Source of the DNA: Coturnix japonica
Lineage: Eukaryota > Chordata > Aves > Galliformes > Phasianidae
Direction of reading: 5' to 3'
DNA length: 64,000 bases
Assembly (NCBI RefSeq): GCF_001577835.2
Contig: NC_029543.1
Span: 1,190,199 to 1,254,198, forward strand
Positions 1-17,350 of this stretch are shown here, one piece after another (the stretch's first letter is position 1; each line of letters opens with the position of its first letter). Under the pieces are notes generated by a model. The model made no database searches. It was given only the letters and a program-made list of their open reading frames with translations, and had not been told where the DNA came from. The translations under genes were made by a program, and so were the position numbers.

Positions 1-480
1 GTAGAAGCAGGGTTGGACGTGCAGGTTTGCACCGAGTCTGGCCAGAACAGGGAAGTGCAGCCCCATGGGTGGCCCCTTCTTGCTGCTCCCCATCCCCGCT
101 CAGTGTTTGTGTGCTCCCCTTCTCGTGCATAGATCTCTGGATCCCTCACACTCCATCCCTGCTTGGGCTGGGAGGGAGGTTTTCCTGCTCTTACCCCATA
201 CACCCCCCCATCCATCATCCACCAAGCAGGGATCAGCAGGGCAGACCTGGGGTGCCCCCCATCCTTCTGCAAACACACACAACCAGGCACAAAGCCCACA
301 GCAGCTTCCACCAGCAGAACAGGGGCTGCAGTCACAGGCAGCCCAACCTCCCTGTTTTTCACCCCAAAACAAGGCAGACACGGCCTCCCTACCCACTGCT
401 TCCCCTTTTTCTTGACTCTCTGGAGCTGACAGCGGAAGCCCCTGGGGGGGGGGCATGCACTGACTCCCAGCTCTGTGCAG

Positions 481-2491
481 GGCCATGGCACGAGCCCGCT
501 GTGCCAGCCTGGACCTGGGGGGCTCTATGGTGAACATGCCCCTATTGGACACCCTGGAGGAGCACCCACCTCAGACCCCAACCTCAGACCTCATCTACAG
601 CAACGTGGGTGAGTGACAGCCCGGCATCCAGCCAGGGGGGTGGGAGAGGGGGCTCAGCACTGGGTGCTGTGTGTCTTTGAGGGGAATAACATGGGGTGAA
701 TAATTCCTCTCTCTGCAGGAGAGCTGCGCGCCCACCTCGTCCCCACCAAGGCCAGCCGAGGGGATGGAGCCAGGAGAGCCCCCCCACAGCCCGGCCACGA
801 CCCCCTGCCTCCCCCCTTGCCCCAAAAGCAGCTTCAGAGAGCTGAGTCCCTCCCTGAGCAGGGCACATGGAAGCCCTATGGCCGAGACCCCCAGCCACAG
901 CTCAGCAGCTCTTGGTCTCAACACAAAGATGGGGCACCCAAAAAGCCCCTGACCAAGTCACATAGCCTGGGGGAGACCCGGGGGGTGTTTCTGATGCCCA
1001 ACCCGGCAGATCTGACATTTAGAACAGGGGATGCAGTGCTAAGCCCGATCCTGCAGGGTCTGGAGGACCGGACAGGGCTGTGCGACCTCATGGTGGGCTG
1101 TCATGCTGCTGGCCTGACCCGGCTGTGTGCCCGTGCTATGGAGGGGCTAATGGGGTCCTGGGAGGGGCTGCAGACTAAGCTGGCAGGGCAAGGCTGGGCT
1201 GCACTCAACGTGCTGCAGGGGGAGCCGTGCTGCCAGAGCGGGGATGCCTGGTATTACCGTGTGGGGGTCACCTTTAGGAATGAACAGCTGGAGCTCGCAG
1301 CCAAGGTAAGGGGGATTGGGGGCAGCAGGAGCCCCAATGGGTGGGTGGGCAAGATGGATGGCATTTGGGTGGTTCCTCTTTGGTGCTCACCACCCTCACT
1401 TCTTTCTCATATCCAACCTGATTTCTTGCTCCAAGCTGCTTCAGCACGCACCAAGAGGTGCAGGGGAGCACTATGCATGGGTAGGAGCTGCACATCTGCC
1501 CCTGCCCCATCTCTCCTTGCAGGTCCTCAAGCCAGGCTGCTGCACCAAAGAAATAGAGAGCTCCCTTGGATCACACTGCAGCATCCAGCGCATCATCAGC
1601 CGCTTCACTGACCGTCTCCCAGGGGCATTGGTCCTCCCAGGTCACCCCAGCAAACAGGGACTGTCCCCAGGCTGCCCTGCTGTTCCCCGTGTCCTGCAGG
1701 TCCTCCTGTCTCCAGATGTGCCCTACCAGACCCTGGCGGGGTTTGTGGAGAGCTCCCATGCACTGCATAGGAGCAGCCCTGGGCACTATGAACGCCTGGC
1801 ATGTCTGCTCCTCCTGCAGCTGTGCACGGGGCTGGAGCACCTCAGGGTGCAGAATATGGGGCAGGGTGATATCTGCCCTGAGAACCTGTTGTTGGTGCAG
1901 TGCCCACGTCCCTATGACAGCCAGCAGGACAAGGAGGGATCCGTGGGGCTGTCCCTTCCAAGGCTGCTCATCAGCAACTTCTTCAAGGTGAAAGACAAGA
2001 CCAGACCTTGTTCCACCAGCCAAGAGTGGGACTGGACCAAAGGGTCTGCTGCTCTCACCACCCCGATGGCAGATGAGCTGAACGTTGGCATGTTGATCTA
2101 TAAGATACTGCACGTGGATATCTCTCTGGAAAATGCTTTGGATCTGAGAAGCGATCAGCTTCCTGCAATCCCCTCCCTGTCCATCTATTCCACGGGACTC
2201 AAGCATTTGGCCACTCTGCTTCTCCACCGAGATCCATGCAAGAGGGTCTCCATCAGGGAAGCCAGGCACATCCTGCAGGTCCTGCTCTGGGGGCCTCGCC
2301 AGGAGCTATTTGCTAAGAGCAGGAAGACGCTGGTCCTGCTGCAGAGCTGGTTGGAGATGAAGAGGGCTCTGCTGCTGCTAAAGCTGGCCGAGGGGAGCCC
2401 TGGCCTCGAGGAGTGGCTGTGCTGCCAGTACTTTGTGGAGGCCACCGAGCACATGCTCTACCAGGTCACCCAGACTCTTTACACGCCATAA
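481..2491 (+). CDS. PEAK3: PEAK3 pseudokinase scaffold, three coding exons
   Basis: Coding exons are 485-608, 719-1305 and 1523-2491 (GT-AG, phases 1 and 0), giving 559 residues against about 473 in human. A splice acceptor ending at 480 suggests a 5' UTR exon lies upstream. ATG 485 has a strong context (GCCATGG); in-frame ATGs at 527 and 536 are alternatives. The N-terminus carries IYSNVG, a pY-x-N Grb2-type SH2 site that aligns with the human YSNLG. It is followed by a proline motif PPPLPQK (Crk-type SH3 ligand) and RAESLP, which fits the 14-3-3 pattern RxxSxP. The C-terminal part is a kinase-like fold with degenerate motifs: GDICPENLLL in place of HRDxxxxN and ISNFFKV in place of DFG. It ends with the family's helical dimerisation segment (LLWGP, EEWLCCQYFVEATE). 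The PEAK family scaffolds signalling and actin and adhesion control without kinase activity; that role is family knowledge. The identity is secure; the exact start is less so. Confidence 0.93.
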
Positions 2492-2783
2492 AGACCAACC
2501 TGCCCAGGTTTCCCAAAGCCAAGAGCCCATGGAGGCTCCAGCTCTTACCTCCCCAACTAAAGCTGGTCCTGGAAGTTCATTTCCAAATCTGAAACCGTTC
2601 TCATACAGCACATAAACAAACCAAACTCTCAGTGCAGTACCTTGGCTGCCACGATGCAGATGTGGTTTTGCATCCTCAGCTGATTTTGGTTCAGTGCTTT
2701 GAGTTCTCAGAGCCTCTCAGCAAAGACAGCTGGATGGAAGGCACAGGATGAAGCACCAGCTCAGCAACTCACTGCTTACAGTG

Positions 2784-2789
2784 AATAAA
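2784..2789 (+). terminator. poly(A) signal, probable PEAK3 3' end
   Basis: AATAAA lies 293 bases after the PEAK3 stop, the first such hexamer on this strand. Further AATAAA hexamers occur near 2998 and 3021, so the true end could be up to 250 bases later. Confidence 0.5.
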
Positions 2790-2799
2790 GCTCAGGCTT

Positions 2800-5725
2800 C
2801 TCCCCATTAGCCTGCATGGCTTCTCCTCCTCCTGCATGGCTGCTGTCACTGTTTTAAATAACAATATCAAGTCATTCATTATTGCTCACCATAAGACTCA
2901 CTTATGGGAGGAGAAAGGCAACACATCATCCAGCCACGTCCTTTTTAGGAACAGCTTGTGGCATAGTCACAAATAGAAATGACATCTCGGAGGAGGAAAT
3001 AAAGCAGCCACACAAGCTTCAATAAAACCCAGAGCTGAGCCTCTTAAACGTTGCTCCTTTCTGTGCTTTCTGTGCACGCTGGGGATCTAACGTGGGAGGA
3101 TCATGAAGCTGAAGTTCATTGCTCCATGGTGATGAGCTGGAGCTGCAGGGAGGACTTGGTGGGTTTGTGGCTGCTGGAAGATGAGAGGTGACTGCAGATC
3201 TGTAATAGACCCACTTGGGGTCTACCAGGAGCCAGCAACCAGCATGTGGGTGCATTGCATAGTAGCACCTCAAGGTGAATGGGATGTGCAGGATCCACAT
3301 GAGAAAGGCAGAAACTTGAGAGCTGCATGATCCTCCCAAAGGCCTGGCTGTGGCACAGAGGGGTTGGCACAGTCCATCACACACAGCCTTGTTCTTCATG
3401 GCACCTCCTCCCCTGCTCACTCGTGGCACGATGCTTCCATCTGACTCACACTGACTCAGCTGCAGTGCTGCACAGAGCCCCATAACCACAGCTGTCCTGC
3501 AAGGAGACACATCTCAAGGACACATTGCACGTGCAGTCACTGCTCAGCACCTCAATCCCCAACCCAGCCTGCACAGAGGGCGGGGTGTCATGCAAGGCCC
3601 TGCTTGGGTAGCTGGTATAATTATTAACTAAGTAATTATTAATCTGCTCGCAGCTATCAGCTGACAGCAGCAGAGCAGTTTCTGCAGGCTGTGTACACAG
3701 GGAGAAAAATGCTCCCAGTCAGCAGGTTCCTTCCCTGTCCCCTTGGTTTGCTGCTTCTCCTGGGCACTGCTTTCTTCCAGCCCAGCATGGAAACATGCCC
3801 CATCCCCATTCATTTTCATGGCCGTGGGCTCAGGGCTGCACCCAGCTGAGATCACAGCGCTGTTGTGTGAGCATCTCTGCACTGAGCATCTCCCAAAGCA
3901 AAGCAGTACAGGAGGTGAGAACAAGGAGGGTCAGGTCCTGAGGGTAAGAGATGGGAAGAAATGGAGACAAACAAGCTCCTTGCCCTCTCTCACACAATGC
4001 CATCATCTCCCATTCAGAGCCTTTGGGCCATAAGCACACAGGAGGCATCACCCTGCATCCTGTAGTATCATGCATGGCTACAAGATGGCAGTAAGAGCCC
4101 TGGCAGCACAGTCTGCTTGGGCATCTCACCATGAAAAAATGAACAACAAACTGCTCTGTATGCCCATTCCAGCCCCAGGTTGGCTGGATCCTGCACTGCT
4201 GCCACTTGCACCCCCAGTTCTGATTTCCATCCGACCACCACCATCAGTGAACCTCTCCCCTTTTGCTGAGTGGCTCAGAGTCAGTTTTGCTGCAGCACAG
4301 CAGAGGAAAACAAATTCATCTTAAGAACCCTCTTAGGAATTTCAAGTCTTTGCCAGCTCGGTGAGGAAAAGCAGAAACATCCTCTCCCTTCTCCACTCCA
4401 TCTCCCCCACCCTTCTGTTTTGCTGCTGGCAAGTTCACAGCTTTCCCAAAAAGCAACAGAGGAAGAGCAGGATTACAAGGCTGCAAGCACTTAGAGCAGG
4501 GGGAAAGAGGGAGGGCTGCTGCTGCACTGGGTCCACTGGGATGCAAAGGAGCACACGCTGCAGGTGGGAAGGGTCAAGATGTTAGCAAAAGCTTTGTGTA
4601 AGCACCCAAAGCCTATTTAATAGACCGTAAGAACACTCACCCTTAGCAACACTGCTGATTTAACAGGTTTTACAGGAAGACGGTGTCACTGTGCTGCAAC
4701 AAGAAGAGTTAGCACTGCAGGATGTGCTTCTTGCTGCTGCTATGAGAGCAGAGCTGGAAGGATGGCAGTTCAATGTACCCCATACAACAACTGAATTGCT
4801 TACCCAGCACAGCTGCCAAAGGGTCACAACACAGAGCAGTCCTCCATGCCCCATTTATACATCAACACATCTGTTTTCCTAAGGCCAAGTGCTGCAGGGA
4901 CACCAAGCCAAGGGTACAACACATGCTGTAATGATGTGCTTGGATTTACACCGACTCACAGCATGAACAAGTTTCAAACCTGTTAAGATAACCCTGCACC
5001 CAACACACAAACTGTCCCAGCAATTCACTCTGCCACATGTTTTATAGACAGTTTGATAGGATCAGATGGTAGAAAACAAGCCTATTAAAGCTACAAAGGC
5101 CCCTTTGGAGACTTACCTCCACAGCTGACAGCTTCAGTGCAAGCAGTGGTAATTCTAACATGCAAACCTTTTTCCCTCCTGTTGAGTATTGCAGACATTA
5201 AACAGCTGAGGCTCCACAAACCCACACTGCTCAACTCCAGCTCCTTCTTACATTTCAAGTCCCAGTTTTACCACATTTACAGCTCCTGTTATGGAGGCTG
5301 CCTGGACACGGTGACAGCTATACAAGTGCACCTTCCTATACCATGATTGCATTGGATCATCCTGCATACAAGCACAGGACACCATTGCTACAACTAACAG
5401 CCTCCAGGTGTGTATTTGATACTCCAAGATACCTGAACCTCATAGCACATGTTAGCTGCTCTTCTCAGCATTTCACTTGTGACTCTCTTATCAGCAGATG
5501 CCCTCAGTTATCCTATGAAACATTGATAGAGCAGGGATCTGAGGATCACAATTACCATTGAAATGGATAATCTGCTAATTATCCCAATAAGGCTTTTCCA
5601 GGACCTTGAGTTCTAATCAAGCAACAAAGTGACCTAAAGCTTTTCCCTACCTGAAACAAGTTGGGACAGTTCCAGAGTCACCTCTTCAGAGTTCAAGTCC
5701 TTTAAACAGCTTAAAACCAGCAATA
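2800..5725. other. Spacer between the PEAK3 and OAZ1 3' ends
   Basis: About 2.9 kb between two tail-to-tail genes. I see short unrelated open frames on both strands, none resembling a known protein and none with a convincing exon chain. No tandem repeat or recognisable transposon stands out. Confidence 0.6.
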
Positions 5726-5743
5726 AAAAGTAAAATATAAATT

Positions 5744-5749
5744 TTTATT
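5744..5749 (-). terminator. poly(A) signal of OAZ1
   Basis: The reverse strand reads AATAAA in an AT-rich setting, about 320 bases after the OAZ1 stop codon. That spacing gives a 3' UTR of ordinary antizyme length. Confidence 0.6.
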
Positions 5750-6065
5750 TAGAATTAAAGCAAATAACTTCAGTATCACAAACACAATATCCAACTTCAA
5801 GAAATATACTGCTAATTTGGAGGGAGCATTTATTATTATTATTGTATTTGTTTTTTTTCTTTGCACAACCACAACATGCGCACAAATCCAGGAGGAAAAA
5901 AAAAAGATGGAGTCTGAAATTTTCAACATCTCACCACCAGAGCAGTTGGTCACAACGTTTTTCCATACAAAGTTACATAAGACTGTAATTAGATGTTGAC
6001 AAAATTTCCTACAGAATCATCTTTATAGACAACAAGAAAAGCTCTAAAGAGGCAAACATCGCAAT

Positions 6066-9735
<3,670 letters not shown>

Positions 9736-9968
9736 CTTCCCTTAGGGCCGTCGGTTCGAATCCCGCTTCCCCAACCGCCCCCCACGACCCCCTCCAGTAC
9801 CCCCAAATTTTCCCCTTTCTATCCCTCTCATAACACCCCACATCCCCCCATTAACACTTTATGTACCCATACACCCCATTAACCCTTCCTATGCCCTCCA
9901 CCCCCATACTTGAGCTCACCCCCAACCCACCCTTTAACCCTCCCTATGCTCAAATCCCTCCCACATTC

Positions 9969-10352
9969 TGCACTTAATATACCCAAATCCAGCCCCTATT
10001 AACCCTTAATATACCCAAATCCAGCCCCTTAACCCTTAATATACCCAAATCCAGCCCCTTAACCCTTAATATACCCAAATCCAGCCCCTTAACCCTTAAT
10101 ATACCCAAATCCAGCCCCTTAACTCTTTATAGACCCAAATCCAGCCCCTTAACCCTTTATATACCCAAATCCAGACCCTTAACCCTTAATATACCCAAAT
10201 CCAGCCCCTTAACCCTTAATATACCCAAATCCAACCCCTTAACCCTTTATATACCCAAATCCAGACCCTTAACCTTTATATACCCAAATCCAGACCCTTA
10301 ACCCTTTATATACCCAAATCCAACCCCTTAACCCTTTATATACCCAAATCCA
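9969..10352. repeat. 30-bp minisatellite, about 13 copies
   Basis: Unit: CCAGCCCCTTAACCCTTAAT followed by ATACCCAAAT, exactly 30 bases, so alternate copies stay in register over 60 bases. Copies differ by one or two substitutions (CCAGACC, CCAACCC, TTTATATA) or one-base indels. Each unit holds one or two TTAACCC words that resemble, but are not, the telomere repeat. The flanks (9770-9968, 10353-10480) are the same C-rich, TTAACCC-bearing sequence in decayed form. Confidence 0.92.
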
Positions 10353-13015
10353 GCCCCTATTAACCCCTGATATACCCACATCACTCCCCAATTTCCCCTA
10401 TCTCCTTACATCCCCCCTAAATCCCCCCTATTAACCCCTAATATACCCACATCCCCCCTAGATCCCCCCCTATCCCCTTATTCCTTTCTTCATTCAGCTC
10501 AAGCAATGCCAAAGCCTGTTTTATTCCCTTCAGATCCAAAGTTAGATTGGATTGCGTTGGAGTATTTCCATATTTTCCACCCCCATCTCTTGCATTTCTT
10601 TAATATATTCCCACCCAAAAGCTCTGAGCACACGTGGATAAACCATTCGTTGGTTCCACCTTGAACAAGAGCTGAAATCCTCACCCTGTGCAACTGCTCT
10701 GATTGACTGTGATGGAATAAAGAATATTGCCAAGGTCGTGCTAAGCCAGAGCTACAAGAGAAAAAGCCTTTTCCTGCTGCAGGTTGCTGCTCTTAACCCC
10801 CAGCACACAGCATCACTGAGTGCTTTTCATCCTGCTCTCCATACATTGATTTATGGATGGGGAGCTGATTGCTATTTAATGCATTACCCGGCGACCTGCT
10901 TGAAACAATAGGATGGCTTCGACTGGGGTAAACTGGGAGCAAATGGAGCACATCAGAGAAGATTTGGCAGCTCACGTTTCATGTGTTGTTTTATTACTAT
11001 ATACCGAGGCTTTCCTGCAGGATCTATGAGCATTTTGTCTCAGGTTTGTTATTTCTAATAGCAGCGTTTATTATTTATGTGCTAATCCGACTGTAATTCC
11101 TGATAATGGCACAGTGTCAGAGGGCATCATCTCCGCAGCTGCTCCCTGCTTTGTTATAGCACTGGAAATAAGCTTTGCTTGCTGGATACCTGTCATCTCA
11201 GTGGGCCCTCATTCCATTTTACAGCTGAGTGACCCGGATTGTGCAAAAAAGCCCAATCAACCTGTTTTTAAATACCGAATGAGATTAGTTCCAGCTGCAG
11301 TTTTGCTGAGATAGCCTGACTCTTCCAGTTTAACAGTGACAATGATTCATGCATCCTCACAGAGAAGGCTCTGACTCACAACTTCAGGATTAGCAGCTGA
11401 GGCACTTTGAGACGTTGCCATCCCCAGCTGGTTTTTACCGCTGTTCTGTTGCCCTCCTGGAGCAGAGCAAGCAGAATTAACTGCTCCAATCACATTCCTA
11501 TTTGGCATCTCTGGCCAAACCCATCTAGTCCCTATGTTATCTAATAACTGGGCAGTGAACCCAGACAACTGATGTGCAAGACGACTGCTGGGGCATGGCA
11601 GCTTGCAATGACCCCATAGGTTCATCCTGTGCTACAGCCTCCTTATTGCACTGGCTTTAAATACTGCACCTCCATAACACATTTCAAAGGAGCAAAGTGG
11701 TCCCAGGTCTGGACTGGGTCAATTGGTTTGCAGCAGGTTCTGAACTGCTTGCTGAACTCATTGGAGGAGAGAGCAAACGACGAGTCCCAGTTCTGCGTCT
11801 TACACAAACGGGTCACAGCAATTAGGTTGAAAAGTCAACTGGGAAAAATAACTTGGTGCAATCTGAGTTACTAAATAACCAGACATGTTAAAAGAGAAAG
11901 TACAGGAGGGGTGACGATGCTGAACTCCAGATTGGGAGTCTGAATTGGAGGTAGTTTCAGGTTGAGGAAAATGAGTTTTATTTTCTAGTAATTTGCCTTT
12001 TTTTACCTCATTCCAGCATGTTTTTCAGTCTCTTTTTATAAGAGAGATCCTAAATAGTCAGAATCTCCAGTTAATGAGTCTTGATTTCCAATTTTCCAGT
12101 CTTAGGGTGGAAGAAGAGTTTATGGCAGCATAGGAATAAGTGAAGTCAAGGTCAGTTGTTCTGCTTGTTCTCATTCTTTCTATCCCAGCAATACACTCAT
12201 TACTCTTACAGCTTTAAGAGTTATGTAGAGATGCAGCCAAGCACCAGAACGGAACATAATATGACGCAGAGATGTCTATCATGTTCTGTTTTCACAGAAA
12301 TCAGTGGATGTGATGGCTTCTCCACCCTGTAATTCAGCCTCTTTTTATCCCAGGATAATTTAAACGTTCATCTTGGTCAGCTCTGTGTGGAGACAGAGTA
12401 CATAAGTTTATAAGGTTGCGAGCGTGAGTTTATCTAAATACTAGATCCTGAACTTTCTAAGTCTTCTAAAGTGGGGCCACTAAACGTATCCATCTCCTCC
12501 TTAGTTCTGATTCATTGCCTACAGGTAACTCGCAGTCACCTAGTTCTAAATACTCCCCCACTAGCGATGCTCTTTGGTGTGTTAGAATCTATTCTGATCT
12601 TTGTGGGCCATGTAATTAGAACACTTATTTTTCTATCATTTTCCTCCGCTTCCCTGTGAGAATGATGTGATTTGAAGGTCAGCTTTTCTGCAGACCCACT
12701 TGTGCTGGAAGAAATCCTGCGTGCCATTGCAAAGTGAAGCTGGGATTCCTCATTGTTCACCAGCACAGGGAAGAACTTGGTGAGATATTAAACAACAAAT
12801 GTCTGTGCTTCATATCAAAGAAACTTAGGAACTCTGCATTCTCACTCCATAACAGCCGCTATGAAGAGGATTGTAGATTAAGTAAGTAAGATGCTTAAAA
12901 TGCTTTAAAATCTCATTCTTTGTTTTAGGGATGTAAATTAACATAGTGTTGGTAGTGATAAGTTGTCTTCTCTAGGTTACTGAGATCAGGCTTAGAAGCA
13001 CTGCAGTTCAGTTTC

Positions 13016-13058
13016 TATATATATATTATATAATAATGAAATTATATTATATATAATA

Positions 13059-13106
<48 letters not shown>
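13016..13106. repeat. AT-rich and (ATT)n microsatellite
   Basis: An irregular TA/ATAT stretch is followed by about 15 uninterrupted ATT units. It is a simple repeat likely to vary in length between individuals. Confidence 0.9.
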
Positions 13107-13107
<1 letters not shown>

Positions 13108-16100
13108 GTGAGGGTGGGACAGGTGGCAGTGAGCAGCAGCCAGGGACACAGCACCTTAACATGGCAGGGAGAGGAGCTGCTCGAGCAGTTTGTCGTTTTG
13201 CTCTGTGATTTCACAGTAATTGCTTGATTTTTGGATTGCTTTTATTTGTGTTTTTCCCCTCTGGGTGATGCTGCCAATTATGAGCAAATGGTCATGAGGA
13301 ATTTAGAGGTAGTTGCACAACAATAAAGTGCAAGACATTGCGACACCCTCCCTTCCACAATCCATTTTCTGTTTCGTTTCCTTTGAGCCAAACGTAGCTC
13401 GCAGGGTTTGCCCTCTCCATCCCCACGTTAATGATGAAATTCAGGTTCTTCCAAATTGCAGATCCACAGAGGGGAGTCCTGAGACAACAAGCCCAATCAG
13501 ACCATAAACAACCTGCATTTTGGAGTGGCATTGTGCTATGAGCTCTTTCTTTCTCCTCTGACCCCTTTGGTTGCTGGAGCTTTGCACGCTGGATTTCTTT
13601 CTGCTTAACTTCCCTTTTTCTCTTGCAGAGCAGTTCTGGCTTTTCTTTCCAGGAAGGGCTGCTTTCACACCCTCCATGTTGCAAGAGCTGGGCAGGATTG
13701 CTGCTTATTTTCCATCTCCTCTTGTTGTGCTTGGATCAGTCAGCCTTAGGGATCGGGAAGCACACGGTGCATGAATGCAGCTCGGCTTTTGTAACTGGTA
13801 ATTTGGTTTGGAAATGTTATCCAAACAAACAGCGGGGATGAGAGTTAAGACCTGTGCAGAATCTGCTCCGTCAGAAACGAGTTCAGAGTCAGTTCTGCCT
13901 GCCTAAACATTTCGCCCAACAGCTCATTAAAATGGAAATATTCAAAGGAGACTTTTTCCCCCCCGATTAGATCGTTCCTTTGATAAGAGCATTAACGAGC
14001 ATATTTTCCCATAAATAAAATGAACAAGCCTCGAGGGCAGGGAAGGTTGTTTCGCCTGCAATGAGTTATGTGCCACGCTCGTCCTTTTGCTCCTATGGGA
14101 ATCACTTTGCCCCTTTGCTGCAGCTGGGAACAGCCTGAGAATAGCAGAGTTGGCAACGTGGGCTGTCTTCCATCTGTAGACATCTGATTCTTGCAGCTTT
14201 ATTTCAGGTATAACCCCAAAAGCTGCTCGGAGCGGTGCCAGCACCCAGCACAGCCCCATAGTGACATCAGTGACACAGTGCTTCTGCCAGCCTGTTTGTT
14301 TGAGCTTCACGCAGCCTCGTGCTTTCTATCAGTGAGCTCCTGTGGTTGAACCAATATTGACTCAAGGCTTTGTGTACAGAGCTGGTCAGCCATTCTCCCA
14401 GAGCTGCAGCAGCTCAGAGTGATGCTCAGCAGCTCAGGTTGGTAAAGAATGAAGAATGCTCATTAATTTCAGCCTTCTGAGCCCATTTTCAGGCTTCCAA
14501 ACCCCAAGTGTGGGGACACACAAATGCAGGTGCCATCGAGCCCTTGGGGTTTGCATGTCTGAAAGTTATGGCAGCTCTATTATATCAACAGGATTCCAGT
14601 TTACCTGCATGTTTCCACTGATGGAGCTGCCTTAGGTACACATTAACTTACACTGCCTCCTGCTTGTCATGAATGAGAGCTCCAGAACACAGCCCTTCCA
14701 TCCACCAAAGTGCATTACCACGCAGTGCTCTGTATGTGCTGTTGTTCCCATACAACTGAAGTGCTGGGAGATAAAGAGGTGGCATAAGGAAAGCAGGAAG
14801 CCTTGACATGACTGTTCTAATTGGACCAGTCACCCGATTAGTTTGATTTCCTGCTTAATTTTACCAACTAGAAAACCTAGTGCTCGGAAATGCATGCAAG
14901 GAAAGGGAGGAGCTGTGGCTATAGAAAATAAACCGTCTGTGCATGGAGTATCCAGAATGTGGGTTTGGGGTGTTTTAGCTACTGAAGCTGTGGCTTCTGT
15001 TTGTCTCAGTCTTCTCTTGGGTCAGTTCCTCTGGCTAATTTTGGGCTGGTTGCTGGGAATGTCTCAATATGTTGCAGTTTGCAGTGTGCCCTGCTGTCAC
15101 GCAGCACTGGGTTTCTTAGTGTGTGCTTTCTTATTCCCTATGGTGTTGCCTTATTCTCTATGGGTGGGGAAACTGAGGCAAGGAGGAAGAACTGTGTGGA
15201 GGCAAAGCTTCTCCAGCCTTAAATCCTACAGAAAAATGCACTATTTGGGGCTTTATTGTTGTTGGTTTTATTTTTCAACAGCCTACTGACCTCAAAGTAC
15301 CTTTGGAATAAGCAAAATGTTTTCTTGAGCCTAAATTATCTGTCCTTATCTGCCTCAAACCTCATTGATAATCCTCTTTTGTTGCCTTTAAAAATATTCC
15401 AGGGAGATTATTCTTTAGCAATGATGGTTATGCGTGGTTCTCTTTTATATTGCACTCAGCTTTTCTTTCAATGGCTTCCTGATGTCTTGCTGCTCGGTAT
15501 TGTTGGGTGGATGTGCTGCGGTTTTAGGATTTGAACTGAGCTCAGAAATACTCTTCCCTGCGGTAACAGGATGCTTTTTTTTTCCCGCTATGAAATGTTG
15601 CAGAGACAGCCATCAAATATCGATTTATTCACAACTGGGTTTTTCTCCCTTCAGAGCTCTCATGGTGATGCACATTGATGTTGCTGCTGCTCATGCTGCA
15701 GCTCAGGCTTTGTCCAGCAGCACCAGTGGGGATGCAACAAGGGTGGGTGTTTGCATCACAACCCATTGAACTCTTTGAATTTTAACTACAAAGGAATCCA
15801 CCCCAAAACCATCAGCTCCAAGTAGCACATCGACCTTATTCAGTCGGTTCAGACCCACTGGAGGACACATAGACTCTCTTTCCACAGCCCAAATGCTTCT
15901 CATAGCAGCTCTGAGACCTTTTATCCATGACCCCCAGGTATAGCAGCTGTGACCCATTTGTTTGGAGGAAGCTGGAAGATTAGGAAAAACCAGCTGCTCT
16001 TCATTTTCTTCCCAAATAAGCTGTTGTTGCTCTCCGAGCTCCCTGCTCCTTATGATATTTTGCAAAGTCAACAATCTCAAGGCACACCCCATCCAAGGGA

Positions 16101-17246
16101 TGGAACCTTTGTCTCTGCTTTGATTTTTTCCCTCTGGGAAGATGCTGAGAGCCCTCAGCGTGGCTTGATGGAGGCACTGAGAACTGGGGCTTCCCCATGG
16201 TGCAAGGTTCAGCTTCCCAATGGGATGTCACATACAGAGGTGTAGGGCTGGAGGGCACCTTCAAACCCAAACCCAGAGCTGCTGTTTCACATCATCCTGG
16301 GGTCCTGCTCACCTCCTGGAACCATTTCCTTTTGCCTTGTTGATAACTATCAAGGAAGCATCCCAACCACCCTAATGCCTTTGCTGCTACAGATGTAAAC
16401 CCATGACCACGTTAAGTGCCATCACGTCTTAGACAAAACCCAGCTGTTCATTTGCTGCCTGTTGCGATGGGAGGTGAAAAAGCACACAGAGCAAGGGACC
16501 AAAAACCTGCTTCGTGCACCTGGGAGGTTACAAATGTGATAATGGGGTTTTGATGTTATGTTGTATGAAAGGGCTGCTGCAGCCTCAGCACTGGCTGCTG
16601 TGGTTTCTTTGGGTCTCGGCTTTGATGTTCAGCTGAAAGCTTTCTTCCGTGCTCTGGCAGAGGTCTGCAAACCAGCTCAGGTCTGAGGCACGGCTCTGCA
16701 GCGTTGGGGTGGAAGGAGGTTGGCAGAGCCCCATTCTGCACCACAAAAATGTGGCTCGGAGGTCTCCCACCAGTCTGGGCCTGAGCCTGCCTCGCTCCCG
16801 TGTGCCCATCTTTGATGAGGAACTTAGAAGATATTTTTTAGTGAAAACTGGTTGCTTCGTGCTCAGAGATGCATGGAACTTGCAGCTCCCGTGTTTGCTT
16901 TGGGCAGCTTTGTGGGTGCAGGGAGCATTGCTGGGTGCAGAGCAGGAGCAAAGCACCAAGAGGGGCTCAGAAGCAATGCTTGATGTATAAGGGCAGGGAG
17001 TTTGCCAGCCTCAGCCCTGCTCCTGCTGTTCTGCAGGTCACAGAGATGGATGCAAAGGGCTGTGCTTGTGTTTAGATGGAGCTGCTGGCCACAGCTGTGT
17101 GTTCTGTGTAGGCTTGGCACTGTGCAAGGGACACTGGAGGGCTTGAAGGTGATGGCCTCCCTCTTTGCATTGGGGTTTGGGGACAGGGACAATGATAGGA
17201 GTGTGTCTCTGGGTCTGAAGGCAGTGGGGATGGAAGGGAGACAGGG

Positions 17247-17350
17247 ATCGCAGACTCATGAAGGTTGGAAAAGGCCTCTCAGATCCCCAACCCCAACCCA
17301 TCCCACTGTGCCCAATGATCATGTCCCTCAGTGCCACATTTAGAATGGAG
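17247..17350 (-). mobile_element. CR1 LINE fragment
   Basis: It contains the words characteristic of the reverse complement of avian CR1 3' ends: CATGAAGGTTGGAAAAG, then CACTGTGCCCA and CATGTCCCTCAGTGCCACAT. It is short, diverged and 5'-truncated, as most CR1 copies are. Confidence 0.7.

Noticed and set aside
1571-2269. 232-codon reverse-strand open frame inside PEAK3
   Set aside because: It is antisense to a conserved coding exon and resembles nothing known.
9969-10352. CRISPR-like array or interstitial telomere
   Set aside because: The units are contiguous with no spacers, the host is a vertebrate, and the unit is 30 bases rather than (TTAGGG)n.
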